Shown in pieces: positions 8,652-16,344 of a stretch of 64,000 bases of DNA. The translations under genes were made by a program, and so were the position numbers. Each line of letters opens with the position of its first letter. Within the stretch, counting starts at the first letter, position 1. The DNA lies in contig JBFMBX010000004.1 of assembly GCA_040754815.1 (NCBI GenBank), positions 62,001-126,000 of the forward strand, read 5' to 3'. The DNA is from Bellilinea sp040754815. Its GTDB lineage: Bacteria > Chloroflexota > Anaerolineae > Anaerolineales > Anaerolineaceae. Under the pieces are notes generated by a model. That model saw nothing but the letters and a program-made list of their open reading frames with translations. It ran no database searches and was not told the origin of the DNA.

Positions 8652-10073
8652 TTAACTTTTGATCATTTCCGCTTGGATTTCCTGAGACTCATAACTTTTA
8701 TGGTCAACCTCAACCAGATCAACCAGATTCATGTCGGCCACCGAATGCACCGCCTCATTGATGCGGCTGGCCTTTGGGGTTTCATCGCCGGTTGCCACCT
8801 CGCTCAGCACGTCTGATATGAACGGCCAATCGGCAAGCACATCGCTCTCTTCCGGCAGGCTGACGTGGACGGGGATCATCAATCGAATCGTCGTACCCTG
8901 ATCGGGAAAAGCCTCCACCTGCACCGAAAATTCCGGGCCGTACTCCCCAATCAGCCGCTGAATGACATTTTGCAAGCCAAGCGAGTTCTTTTTGGCAAAG
9001 CGCAGCGAATTAATCGCCTCCACAATCTCCATCGGCATGCCGACCCCGTCATCGGCCACTTCCAGCACCACGTAGCCGCCCTGCCGGTAAGCGCGGATGA
9101 CCACCGTCACCGTGCGGGTGAGCGGCTCGGCCCCGTGAATCACGGCGTTTTCCACCAGCGGTTGCAGCACCATGCAAGGCACTTCAAAATGAAGCAAATC
9201 GCTTTCCACCTCAATGCGCTTTTCCAACCGGTCACCGAATCCAATTTTTTGAATGGCGAGGTACTGTTCGATCATCTTGATTTCCTCGCCCAGTTCAACC
9301 GTGGTGGAAATGTTGCGCAGGCTGTAACGGAGCAAATCGCTCAGGCTGTAGGCGATCTCTTCGGTGCGATGGGCGCCTTCTTCCAGCGCCGTAAAGCCTA
9401 GCAGCGTCAGCGAATTGAACAGGAAATGGGGGTTGATTTGGGCCTTCAGCGCGCGTAGTTGGGCTTCTTGCAGGGCAGCCTTCAAGGCGGCCCGCTCCTG
9501 CGCTTCCCTTAATAACTTGCTCTTTGCCAGATTGGCCGCTCCCATCTCGATCACGTAATTGGCCACGATGGAAAGCATCTCCACCGCCGCGTGAAAACGC
9601 TCGCGCGGCACCGGCACAATTTCTCTGGCTGCCCGGTCAATTTCGTTGCACGTCAGTCCCAACGGGATATTCCGTTCAATAATCCGCTCGCGAAAAGCCT
9701 CCTGATCGTCCACGGGAATGACCTGCCCGCACAGGATCGAACCGAGGTATTCCCCGTCAATGATGATCGGCGCAGCCGCATCCAGCAGGCCGCCGGCACA
9801 CAGGTAGGCATACGGCCGCCGTAACTGGTTGGCCTTGCGGCCGCCTTCGGCATCACACCACTGACAGCGGGCCAGCCCGGCCGGCGTGGATCGAATCATC
9901 GTACACAGGCGGCAAAAGTTGCTGGTTTCGGTAATCGGTGCGCCGGAACGGTCCACCGTCACCGCCGCCACACCCATTGCTTTGGCAAAAGTATCCTGAA
10001 TCCGCTGCAAGATGTTGATATCCACAAAATTTTTAATATTATGCTGATGAGATTTGATAATCTGGTGGGTCAT
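8652..10073 (-). CDS. PocR-domain sensor histidine kinase (LytS/YesM type)
   Basis: 473 residues. Residues ~15-175 form a PocR ligand-sensing domain with the FCRLC...RCQWCDAEGG signature (C54, C57, C70, C73). No membrane segment is visible, so sensing is cytoplasmic. A coiled coil precedes the His-kinase box with phospho-acceptor H216 in AQINPHFLFNSL. The ATP-binding part shows LQPLVENAVIHG, EVADDGVGM and SLGLQNV. In Salmonella the PocR domain sits in an AraC protein and responds to 1,2-propanediol; here it drives a phosphorelay. The start has a strong GGAGGTGA site. The leader carries a cobalamin riboswitch and terminator, so expression should depend on B12. Confidence 0.93.
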   Translation of the reverse strand: MTHQIIKSHQHNIKNFVDINILQRIQDTFAKAMGVAAVTVDRSGAPITETSNFCRLCTMIRSTPAGLARCQWCDAEGGRKANQLRRPYAYLCAGGLLDAAAPIIIDGEYLGSILCGQVIPVDDQEAFRERIIERNIPLGLTCNEIDRAAREIVPVPRERFHAAVEMLSIVANYVIEMGAANLAKSKLLREAQERAALKAALQEAQLRALKAQINPHFLFNSLTLLGFTALEEGAHRTEEIAYSLSDLLRYSLRNISTTVELGEEIKMIEQYLAIQKIGFGDRLEKRIEVESDLLHFEVPCMVLQPLVENAVIHGAEPLTRTVTVVIRAYRQGGYVVLEVADDGVGMPMEIVEAINSLRFAKKNSLGLQNVIQRLIGEYGPEFSVQVEAFPDQGTTIRLMIPVHVSLPEESDVLADWPFISDVLSEVATGDETPKASRINEAVHSVADMNLVDLVEVDHKSYESQEIQAEMIKS

Positions 10074-10089
10074 CCCTCACCTCCGTAAC

Positions 10090-10122
10090 AAAAAGGAGCA
10101 TCCTTCTTGAGGCTGCTCCTTC
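10090..10122 (-). terminator. Intrinsic terminator, expression platform of the cobalamin riboswitch
   Basis: Read on the - strand, the arms AAGGAGCA and TGCTCCTT (7-8 bp) close a loop of about 12 bases and are followed at once by a T-run (TTTTTG). It sits between the riboswitch core and the GGAGGTGA ribosome site of the kinase gene, so it can stop transcription before the gene. Confidence 0.85.
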
Positions 10123-10129
10123 CGCGAGG

Positions 10130-10300
10130 AACGAATTGCGCCATCGGATGATACAGGGGACCTGGCTTACCGGATTGCCACCCAATCCGGATTCACAGTT
10201 GCGGGACAGCGCCGGCTTTCCTTCTGATTGAGGTCACCGGACTTCACCCTGGGTTTGCCTCAGACCGCTCGCCTGAGCGCAAACACATCTCAATTCCGAA
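10130..10300 (-). ncRNA. Cobalamin (adenosylcobalamin-type) riboswitch
   Basis: On the - strand the class hallmarks appear in order: GGGTGAAGTCCGGTG (10235-10249), CCCGCAACTGTGA (10193-10205), and the B12 box GCCAGGTCCCCTG (10154-10166), preceded by GGTAA. Stems close around CCGGATTGGGTGGCAATCCGG. It lies in the 5' leader of the PocR-kinase/regulator operon and is followed by an intrinsic terminator, so it probably stops transcription when cobalamin is bound. The outer P1 limits are approximate. The class assignment is strong; the direction of the response is inferred. Confidence 0.93.
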
Positions 10301-10391
10301 GAATGTCGCTATTCGGCTTTTTTATAAAAGTTATTCTGACCTGCACCTCCTCACCGCCGAGGATTTCGATTGACGTCCAATTCTTGAAAAA

Positions 10392-10420
10392 ATCATATCA
10401 CAAAACGGCTTTCGCTCAAA
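10392..10420 (-). promoter_or_regulatory. Sigma-70-like promoter of the two-component operon
   Basis: On the - strand, -35 TTTGAG (10415-10420), a 17-bp spacer and an extended -10 TGATATGAT (10392-10400). It overlaps the stop codon of the upstream eutJ-like gene. Transcription would begin near 10385, giving a ~310-base leader that contains the riboswitch and terminator. Confidence 0.6.
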
Positions 10421-11261
10421 GATCGTTCATCGCCACCCCAATCGGGGTCACGAACATGGGATAGGGAGGCGTATAGGTGGGCAGGCCCGTAAAATCCTCT
10501 ACCACCTCGGCCAGACTTTGCAGGCTGCTGCTGCCTCCCACCAGATAAATGCACGGGACATTGAAAGGCGCGATATGCTTTGCGATAATCGAGCCTACTT
10601 TTTGCATGACCGGATACACAAGCGTATGCACCTTTGGGTAATTATCCTTTTGGGTCTTGAAGGCTTCGGCTTCCAGAAACGGCAGGTTCAACGCCCCGGA
10701 AATGACCAGTGTGAAATGGGTGCCGCCGGTCGGCTCATCGGCAGTGTAGACCACTTTTCCATCTTCGATCACGGCAATCCCGGTTGTGCCGCCGCCAACA
10801 TCCACCACCGCCCCATTTTCCACCTGCAACAGGGCATTGGCCGCACTTGGTTCATCCAAAAACGCGCTGCATTCCAAGCCAGCCCCAATCAAGACGTTGC
10901 GGGTGGCTTTCACCTCCGCCACCGGCACACCGGGCGGGTAGGTAGTGGCCGCGCGGACAAGCGGGAAGCCCAGTTGCTCTTCTAACTCGCTTTTCATCTT
11001 CCTGACCAGTTGAATTGCCCCGATAAAATCAACCACCAGACCGTCCCGCACAATTTGCGCGAACTGATAGCGCCCGGCCAGCGGCTGGAACTGGTCATCC
11101 AATACGGCCATCACCGTATAGGCCGTACCCAGATCAACGCCAACATGCACCTGCCCCAGATAGGGTTCAAGCCGACCGGTATGGTTGAAAGTTTGATTGG
11201 CTCTTTCCAGGATGCTAAGTAAGTTTGGATTCACACGCTCTCTTGCACTCATTGAGATCAT
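10416..11261 (-). CDS. eutJ: EutJ-like actin-fold chaperone/ATPase, copy 1
   Basis: 281 residues of the EutJ family, Hsp70/actin-fold proteins of microcompartment loci whose exact role is unsettled. Visible are phosphate loop 1 GVDLGTAYTVMAV, VDVGGGTTGIAV (phosphate 2) and LVGGSSSLQSLAE (adenosine motif). The start at 11261 was chosen because AGGTG lies six bases upstream; a GTG further in would align with copy 2 at 27088. It is transcribed away from the shell operon and lies directly upstream of the riboswitch-led two-component genes. A second EutJ at 27088-27909 shows the same segments, which suggests one copy per shell module. Confidence 0.88.
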   Translation of the reverse strand: MISMSARERVNPNLLSILERANQTFNHTGRLEPYLGQVHVGVDLGTAYTVMAVLDDQFQPLAGRYQFAQIVRDGLVVDFIGAIQLVRKMKSELEEQLGFPLVRAATTYPPGVPVAEVKATRNVLIGAGLECSAFLDEPSAANALLQVENGAVVDVGGGTTGIAVIEDGKVVYTADEPTGGTHFTLVISGALNLPFLEAEAFKTQKDNYPKVHTLVYPVMQKVGSIIAKHIAPFNVPCIYLVGGSSSLQSLAEVVEDFTGLPTYTPPYPMFVTPIGVAMNDL

Positions 11262-11667
11262 TGCTTGCACCTGATAAAAGAAAGTTATGACAGGACGGCT
11301 ACCATATAGAATAGGATCTTCTACCGCGGCAATCAATGCCAAAAATCACCTCGTCTATACATTTTTCCATTCTTTTATCCCGTTGCATTTTTCACGAATT
11401 ACACTTTTCCCTTCTTTCTTTTACAAAATTGCATTGAAACCGTAAAAAACGATTGGATTCCCATTGGAAGGCGGTTGGTCATTCCACTTCCCCCGCGCGA
11501 ATCCTCAAATATCCACTGAATCACCTCAACAATTTTTGAAAAAACCCCTGCGATTATATGATTGAAGCGGGTTTATCTGAACCGGTATTGTATAAGTGCT
11601 TCCGAAGAAAACAGATCCGCTAAAAGTTCAACCATAACCCGACGGAATTAACCTTTTGAAAAACAAA
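11262..11667. other. Divergent intergenic region between eutJ and the BMC operon
   Basis: About 400 bp, T-rich near eutJ. It must hold the promoters for both directions and probably the binding site of the AraC-type response regulator. On the + strand a weak candidate promoter is TTGAAG (11562-11567), an 18-bp spacer and TATTGT (11586-11591), overlapping TATAAG (11591-11596). No riboswitch or convincing long inverted repeat was seen here. Confidence 0.4.
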
Positions 11668-12150
11668 ATGTTTCCCTTCCAATCCAACACGGAATCGGAC
11701 ATTTCCAGCACGTGGCCGTTTATGATTTTTGGTGGAAAATCTGCCGGTAAAACCGCCCTGTTACTTGCCTTAGAAGGCAAAGACCCCCGCGCGGCAGTTC
11801 AATCGAAGGGGATAGACTTCTCCGGCTGGGGGATTGACCCCTCAGGCGAGTACTGCGAATCGGGCAGACTGCGCCGCGAACTGGTTTCTGCGGCGATGAA
11901 AGCCAGACTGCTGATTGTGGTGCAGGATGCGAGCAATGAACATCCGGTCTTTCCGCCGCACTACTTTTTGATGTACCCGCACCCCAAGATTGGGGTGGTC
12001 ACCAAAATGGATGTGCCGGAAGCCAACCCTCAACGCGCAGCCGAAATGCTGCGCACCGCCGGTGTTGATGGGGAAATCTTCTACGTATCTGCCCTCCGTG
12101 GTGAAGGAATCTCTGATCTCAGAGATTTTCTTTTGAAACAAAATTTCTAG
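11668..12150 (+). CDS. PduV/EutP-family small GTPase-like protein
   Basis: 160 residues. A P-loop GGKSAGKT lies at about residues 22-29, and TKMD stands for the G4 guanine-specificity motif. In place of the usual DTPGEY switch region there is DPSGEY. PduV and EutP are P-loop proteins of microcompartment operons; in Salmonella PduV is thought to bind the shell and influence its movement. It is the first gene of the BMC operon and ends 15 bases before the first shell gene. The start is uncertain: no good ribosome site precedes 11668, and TTG 11656 or ATG 11701 (just before the P-loop) are possible. Confidence 0.85.
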   Translation: MFPFQSNTESDISSTWPFMIFGGKSAGKTALLLALEGKDPRAAVQSKGIDFSGWGIDPSGEYCESGRLRRELVSAAMKARLLIVVQDASNEHPVFPPHYFLMYPHPKIGVVTKMDVPEANPQRAAEMLRTAGVDGEIFYVSALRGEGISDLRDFLLKQNF

Positions 12151-12165
12151 TAAAGGAGTGTAACG

Positions 12166-12453
12166 ATGGCTAAAGAACTAGGTGAAGCATTAGGTTTGAT
12201 TGAGACCCGCGGATTGGTAGCCATGATCGAGGCTGCCGATGCAATGGTCAAAGCCGCAAACGTGACCCTCGTCGGCATGGAGAAAGTAGGCGCCGGGCTG
12301 GTGACGGTCATGGTTCGCGGCGATGTTGGCGCCGTCAAGGCCGCAACCGACGCTGGAGCAGCGGCGGCGAAGCGGGTAGGCGAAGTGGTTTCGGTTCATG
12401 TGATCCCTCGCCCCCACACCGACACCGAAAAACTGTTGCCGTCCAGGGAATAG
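12166..12453 (+). CDS. BMC-H hexameric shell protein (PduA/PduJ-like)
   Basis: 95 residues, a single BMC domain. It forms hexamers that tile the facets of the shell, with central pores for substrate and product. Conserved segments are ALGLIETRGLVAMIEAADAM, VRGDVGAVKAATDAGAAAA and VSVHVIPRPH. A strong AAGGAGTG site precedes the ATG. The 95-residue core encoded inside the gene at 25418-25957 is close in sequence and identical in length. As the shortest, plain BMC-H it is likely the major facet protein. Confidence 0.96.
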   Translation: MAKELGEALGLIETRGLVAMIEAADAMVKAANVTLVGMEKVGAGLVTVMVRGDVGAVKAATDAGAAAAKRVGEVVSVHVIPRPHTDTEKLLPSRE

Positions 12454-12547
12454 CCCTCAGGCTGTCCAAAGCGTTTCGCGTGAGTCAAAGTAAAACGGCG
12501 CAGACGGTATTCTACTGCGTCAATTTCTGACAGAGGAGAGAGATTCA

Positions 12548-13336
12548 ATGGATGAAAAATTGTTAGACACAATTGTCAAACAGGTGATGGAAAAGGTGTC
12601 CGGTGGCAACGCCGCTCCACAAACCGCCCCCGCCGCCCCCTTCCAAAACCCTGGCATGACAGAATTTGTTGGAACCGCAATCGGGGATACGATCGGAATC
12701 GTCATTGCCAACGTGGATCCTATCGTCCACGAGAAAATGAAGCTTGACCCCAAGTACCGCTCCATCGGTATCCTCAGCGCCCGCACCGGCGCCGGCCCGC
12801 AAATCCTGGCCGCCGATGAAGCCGTCAAGGCCACCAATACCGAGATCGTGGATATTCAACTGCCGCGCGATACCAAAGGCGGAGCCGGACACGGTTCCCT
12901 GATCATCTTCGGGGCCGAAGAAGTCTCCGATGCCCGCCGCGCCATCGAGGTAGCCCTGAAAGACCTGGCCCGCACCTTTGGGGATGTGTACGCCAACGAC
13001 GCCGGCCACATTGAACTGCAATACACCGCCCGCGCCAGTTACGCCTGCCAGAAAGCCTTCAACGCACCCGTTGGCAAGGCCTTCGGCCTGACGGTAGGCG
13101 CGCCGGCCGGTATTGGCGTGCTGATGGTGGATGCCGCCATCAAATCCGCCGATGTCGAGATGATCGGCTACCTTGGGCCGACCACCGGCCTTTCCTACAC
13201 GAACGAAGTCGTCGGCTTATTCTGCGGCGATGCCGGTGCCGTGCGGCAGGCCATCCTGACCGCCAGAGAAGTTGGTGTCAAGCTTTTAGGTTCATTGGGT
13301 GACGTTCCAAAAAGCCTTGGCGTTCCATATATCTAG
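12548..13336 (+). CDS. pduB: PduB-like trimeric shell protein (tandem BMC, BMC-T)
   Basis: 262 residues with two fused BMC domains, so it forms pseudo-hexameric trimers in the facets. The N-terminal ~20 residues (LLDTIVKQVMEKV) form an amphipathic helix like those used to bind enzymes to the shell; a Pro/Ala-rich linker follows. In the Salmonella pdu system the PduB N-terminus is needed to attach the core to the shell. Length matches PduB (~270). It follows the BMC-H gene by 94 bases with a GAGGAGAG ribosome site, and precedes pduC. Confidence 0.94.
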   Translation: MDEKLLDTIVKQVMEKVSGGNAAPQTAPAAPFQNPGMTEFVGTAIGDTIGIVIANVDPIVHEKMKLDPKYRSIGILSARTGAGPQILAADEAVKATNTEIVDIQLPRDTKGGAGHGSLIIFGAEEVSDARRAIEVALKDLARTFGDVYANDAGHIELQYTARASYACQKAFNAPVGKAFGLTVGAPAGIGVLMVDAAIKSADVEMIGYLGPTTGLSYTNEVVGLFCGDAGAVRQAILTAREVGVKLLGSLGDVPKSLGVPYI

Positions 13337-13371
13337 AGCCAGTCAAAGCTCCAAAAAGGAGGTTAAAACCA

Positions 13372-15039
13372 ATGGCTAAACGACAGAAACGATTTGAGGT
13401 TTTGGATGCCCGGGATGTCAACAAGGACGGATTCGTAACCGAATGGCCTGAAGTCGGGCTGATCGCCATGGGCAGCCCGAATGACCCCAAACCCAGCATC
13501 AAAGTGGTCAACGGCGTCATCACCGAAATGGACGGCAAGAAGCGTGAAGAGTTTGACTTCAATGAAATCTTCATCGCCAATTACGCCATCAACACCGCCA
13601 TTGCCGAAGAAATGATGGCCATTCCCAGCGTGGAAATCGCCCGCAAAATTGTGGACATCAACGTACCGCGCGCCGAAGTGGCCCGCATCTTCTCCGGTTT
13701 AACCCCGGCCAAGATCGCCGAGGTCATGGACGAACTCAACATCGTCGAAATGATGATAGGCATCCAGAAAATGCGCGCCCGCCGCACACCCGGCAACCAG
13801 GCGCATGTCACCAATCTTCAGGATAACCCGGTGCTGATGGCCGCCGATGCCGCCGAAGCAGCCTACTACGGGTTCGATGAAATCGAAACCACAGTAGCCG
13901 TATTCAACTACGGCCCGATGAACGCGCTGGCCCTGCTGGTCGGCGGTCAGGTTGGCCGCCCCGGCATCTTAAGTCAAGACGCGCTCGAAGAGGCCACCGA
14001 ACTCTCGCTTGGTCTGCGCGGCCTGACCGCCTATGCCGAAACGGTCTCGGTCTACGGCACCGAAAAGGTGTTCATTGACGGCGACGATACGCCGTGGTCG
14101 AAGGCATTTCTGGCATCCGCCTACGCCTCGCGCGGTTTGAAGATGCGCTTCACCTCCGGCACCGGTTCTGAGGTGCAGATGGCCTACGCCGAGGGCAAGT
14201 CCATGCTCTATCTGGAAATCAAGTGCGTCATGATCACCAAAGGCGCCGGCGTGCAGGGCCTGCAAAACGGCTCGATCAGCTGCATCGGCGTGCCCGGCGG
14301 CGTGCCCGGTGGTATCCGCGCGGTGGTGGCCGAAAATCTGGTGACCACCTGTCTGGATCTGGAAGTCGCATCCGGCAATGACCAGACCTTCTCGCACTCC
14401 CCCATCCGCCGCACCGCCCGCCTGATGGGTCAATTCCTGCCCGGTACCGACTTCATCTTCTCCGGTTACAGCGCCGTGCCGAACTACGATAACATGTTCG
14501 CCGGCTCCAACTTTGACTCGGATGACTACGATGACTACCTCGTCCTCCAGCGCGACTTGAAGGTGGACGGCGGTCTGCGCCCGGTGCGGGAGGAGGAAGT
14601 CATTCAGGTACGCAACAAAGCCGCCCGCGCCATTCAGGCCGTGTTCGAAGAGCTTGGCCTGCCGCGCATCACCGATGAGGAGGTGGAGGCTGCCACCTAC
14701 GCCTACAACAGTCAGGATATGCCGCCGCGCGATAAGGTTCAGGACACCAAAGCCGCTCAGGACATGATGAAGCGCGGCGTGACCGGTGTGGACGTGGTCA
14801 AAGCCCTTGCCAAACGCGGATTCCGGGATGTGGCCGAAGCCGTGTTGAACATCCAGAAACAGCGCGTTTCGGGCGACTACCTGCAAACTTCCGCTGTGCT
14901 GGACCGCAACTTCAATGTGGTCGCGGCCATCAACGATCTCAACGATTATCAGGGTCCCGGCACCGGCTATCGTCTGCAAGGCGAACGCTGGAAGCAAATT
15001 GCCGATATTCGCCATGCGATGCGGCCTGAGGATATATAA
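13372..15039 (+). CDS. pduC: B12-dependent diol/glycerol dehydratase large subunit
   Basis: 555 residues. The catalytic alpha subunit dehydrates 1,2-propanediol to propanal (or glycerol to 3-hydroxypropanal) using adenosylcobalamin. Residues matching the Klebsiella active site (+2 offset) are all present: H145, E172, E223, Q298, D337 and S364, plus S303 and Q338. Long stretches such as MRARRTP, TSGTGSEVQM and GYSAVPNYDNMFAGSN are family signatures. A GGAGG site precedes the start. It leads the pduCDEGH gene order. Sequence alone does not settle diol versus glycerol preference; the PocR sensor favours 1,2-propanediol. Confidence 0.97.
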   Translation: MAKRQKRFEVLDARDVNKDGFVTEWPEVGLIAMGSPNDPKPSIKVVNGVITEMDGKKREEFDFNEIFIANYAINTAIAEEMMAIPSVEIARKIVDINVPRAEVARIFSGLTPAKIAEVMDELNIVEMMIGIQKMRARRTPGNQAHVTNLQDNPVLMAADAAEAAYYGFDEIETTVAVFNYGPMNALALLVGGQVGRPGILSQDALEEATELSLGLRGLTAYAETVSVYGTEKVFIDGDDTPWSKAFLASAYASRGLKMRFTSGTGSEVQMAYAEGKSMLYLEIKCVMITKGAGVQGLQNGSISCIGVPGGVPGGIRAVVAENLVTTCLDLEVASGNDQTFSHSPIRRTARLMGQFLPGTDFIFSGYSAVPNYDNMFAGSNFDSDDYDDYLVLQRDLKVDGGLRPVREEEVIQVRNKAARAIQAVFEELGLPRITDEEVEAATYAYNSQDMPPRDKVQDTKAAQDMMKRGVTGVDVVKALAKRGFRDVAEAVLNIQKQRVSGDYLQTSAVLDRNFNVVAAINDLNDYQGPGTGYRLQGERWKQIADIRHAMRPEDI

Positions 15040-15053
15040 AAAGGAGGATTCCC

Positions 15054-15734
15054 ATGACCCAAATTTCAGAAACCCTGGTTCGGGAGGTAGTCAAAGAAAT
15101 CCTCGCCAAAATGGCTGCTGACACAGGCGGCACAGCCGCAGCGGCACCGAAACAGCCCGCTGCCCAAACCACCTATCAGGTCAGCGATATGATCCTGCGC
15201 GAGATCGGCGAGGCAAAACCCGGCACCTCCCCCAACGAAGTGGTTATTGCGGTGGCGCCCGCCTTCGGTGATAAATTGAAGAAACGAACCATCACCGGTA
15301 TCCCCCACGCCGCCGTGCTGCGGGAAATCATGGCCGGTATCGAAGAGGAAGGCTTGAAACCCCGCGTCATCAAGGTTTACCACACCTCGGATCTGGCCTT
15401 CATCGGCAAGCGCGGCGCGGAACTGAGCGGCTCCGGCATTGCGGTTGCCATCCAATCGCGCGGCACCACCCTCATCCACCAGAAGGACCTGCTGCCCCTG
15501 CAAAATCTGGAACTGTTCCCGCAGGCCCCCGTCATCACGCTGGAAATGTACCGCCAGATCGGACGCAACGCCGCCCGCTACGCCAAAGGCGATTCGCCCA
15601 GCCCCGTCCCGCAGGTCAATGACCAGATGGCCCGCCCCAAGTATCAGGCGATTGCGGCAGTCTTCCACATCCGGGAGACACAATTCGTTGACCCCAACAA
15701 AAAGCCTGTTGAGCTGGAAGTTACCTTCCAGTAA
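15054..15734 (+). CDS. pduD: Diol dehydratase medium subunit
   Basis: 226 residues, close to Klebsiella PduD (224). The beta subunit binds cobalamin together with the large subunit. The N-terminal ISETLVREVVKEILAKM is an amphipathic encapsulation helix, joined by an Ala/Thr/Pro linker to the core starting near QVSDMILREIGEA. That helix is the known targeting signal for dehydratase in pdu compartments. Fifteen bases separate it from pduC; the AAGGAGG site sits just before the ATG. Confidence 0.96.
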   Translation: MTQISETLVREVVKEILAKMAADTGGTAAAAPKQPAAQTTYQVSDMILREIGEAKPGTSPNEVVIAVAPAFGDKLKKRTITGIPHAAVLREIMAGIEEEGLKPRVIKVYHTSDLAFIGKRGAELSGSGIAVAIQSRGTTLIHQKDLLPLQNLELFPQAPVITLEMYRQIGRNAARYAKGDSPSPVPQVNDQMARPKYQAIAAVFHIRETQFVDPNKKPVELEVTFQ

Positions 15735-15751
15735 TCGAAAGGAGTGTACCA

Positions 15752-16264
15752 ATGTCCCAACAAGAGTTAATTGCTGCAATCGTACGCGAGGTTCTGGCGG
15801 AGATGAGCGGAGAAAAGCGGCCATATACGGCGCCGGCCTCCCTCAACGGAAAACTGCACTACCAGCGCGACTATCCGCTGGCCAAAAAGCACCCCGAACT
15901 GGTCAAGACATCCACCGGCAAATCGCTGGATGAGATCACCCTCGATGCCGTGCTGAGCGAGAAAGTCAAAGCCGAAGAAATCCGCATCACCCCGCAGACC
16001 CTCGAATATCAGGCTCAGATTGCCGAAAGCATCAACCGCCCCCAGTTAGCCAGAAACATGCGCCGGGCAGCCGAGTTGACCCGCCTTTCCGATGAAAGGA
16101 TGCTGCAAATCTACAACGCGCTCCGGCCAAACCGCTCGACCAAAGAGGAACTTTTAGCCATCGCCGATGAACTGGAACGGCAGTACGATGCCAAAATCTG
16201 CGCCGAATTCGTGCGGGAAGCCGCCCGAGTGTACGAAGCCCGTGGAGTTCTGAGAAAAGAATGA
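15752..16264 (+). CDS. pduE: Diol dehydratase small subunit
   Basis: 170 residues, matching the usual ~173. The gamma subunit completes the dehydratase heterohexamer. The N-terminal QELIAAIVREVLAEM is a second encapsulation-type helix, as reported for some dehydratase small subunits. The core shows YPLAKKHPELVKTSTGKSLD and RLSDERMLQIYNALRPNRST, which are strongly conserved. A GAAAGGAGTG site lies before the ATG and pduD ends 17 bases upstream. Confidence 0.95.
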   Translation: MSQQELIAAIVREVLAEMSGEKRPYTAPASLNGKLHYQRDYPLAKKHPELVKTSTGKSLDEITLDAVLSEKVKAEEIRITPQTLEYQAQIAESINRPQLARNMRRAAELTRLSDERMLQIYNALRPNRSTKEELLAIADELERQYDAKICAEFVREAARVYEARGVLRKE

Positions 16265-16344
16265 AACCGCTACCGTCAGTGGCCGGCGGTCCCCATCACC
16301 CCGCCGGCCACTCGGTCTGAATCTCATCTGAACAGGAATGGATC

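Noticed and set aside
13969..15015. 348-codon open frame on the - strand inside pduC
   Set aside because: pduC is unmistakable on the + strand with all active-site residues. The antisense frame is His/Gly/Val-rich low-complexity sequence, as expected from GC-rich codon mirroring.
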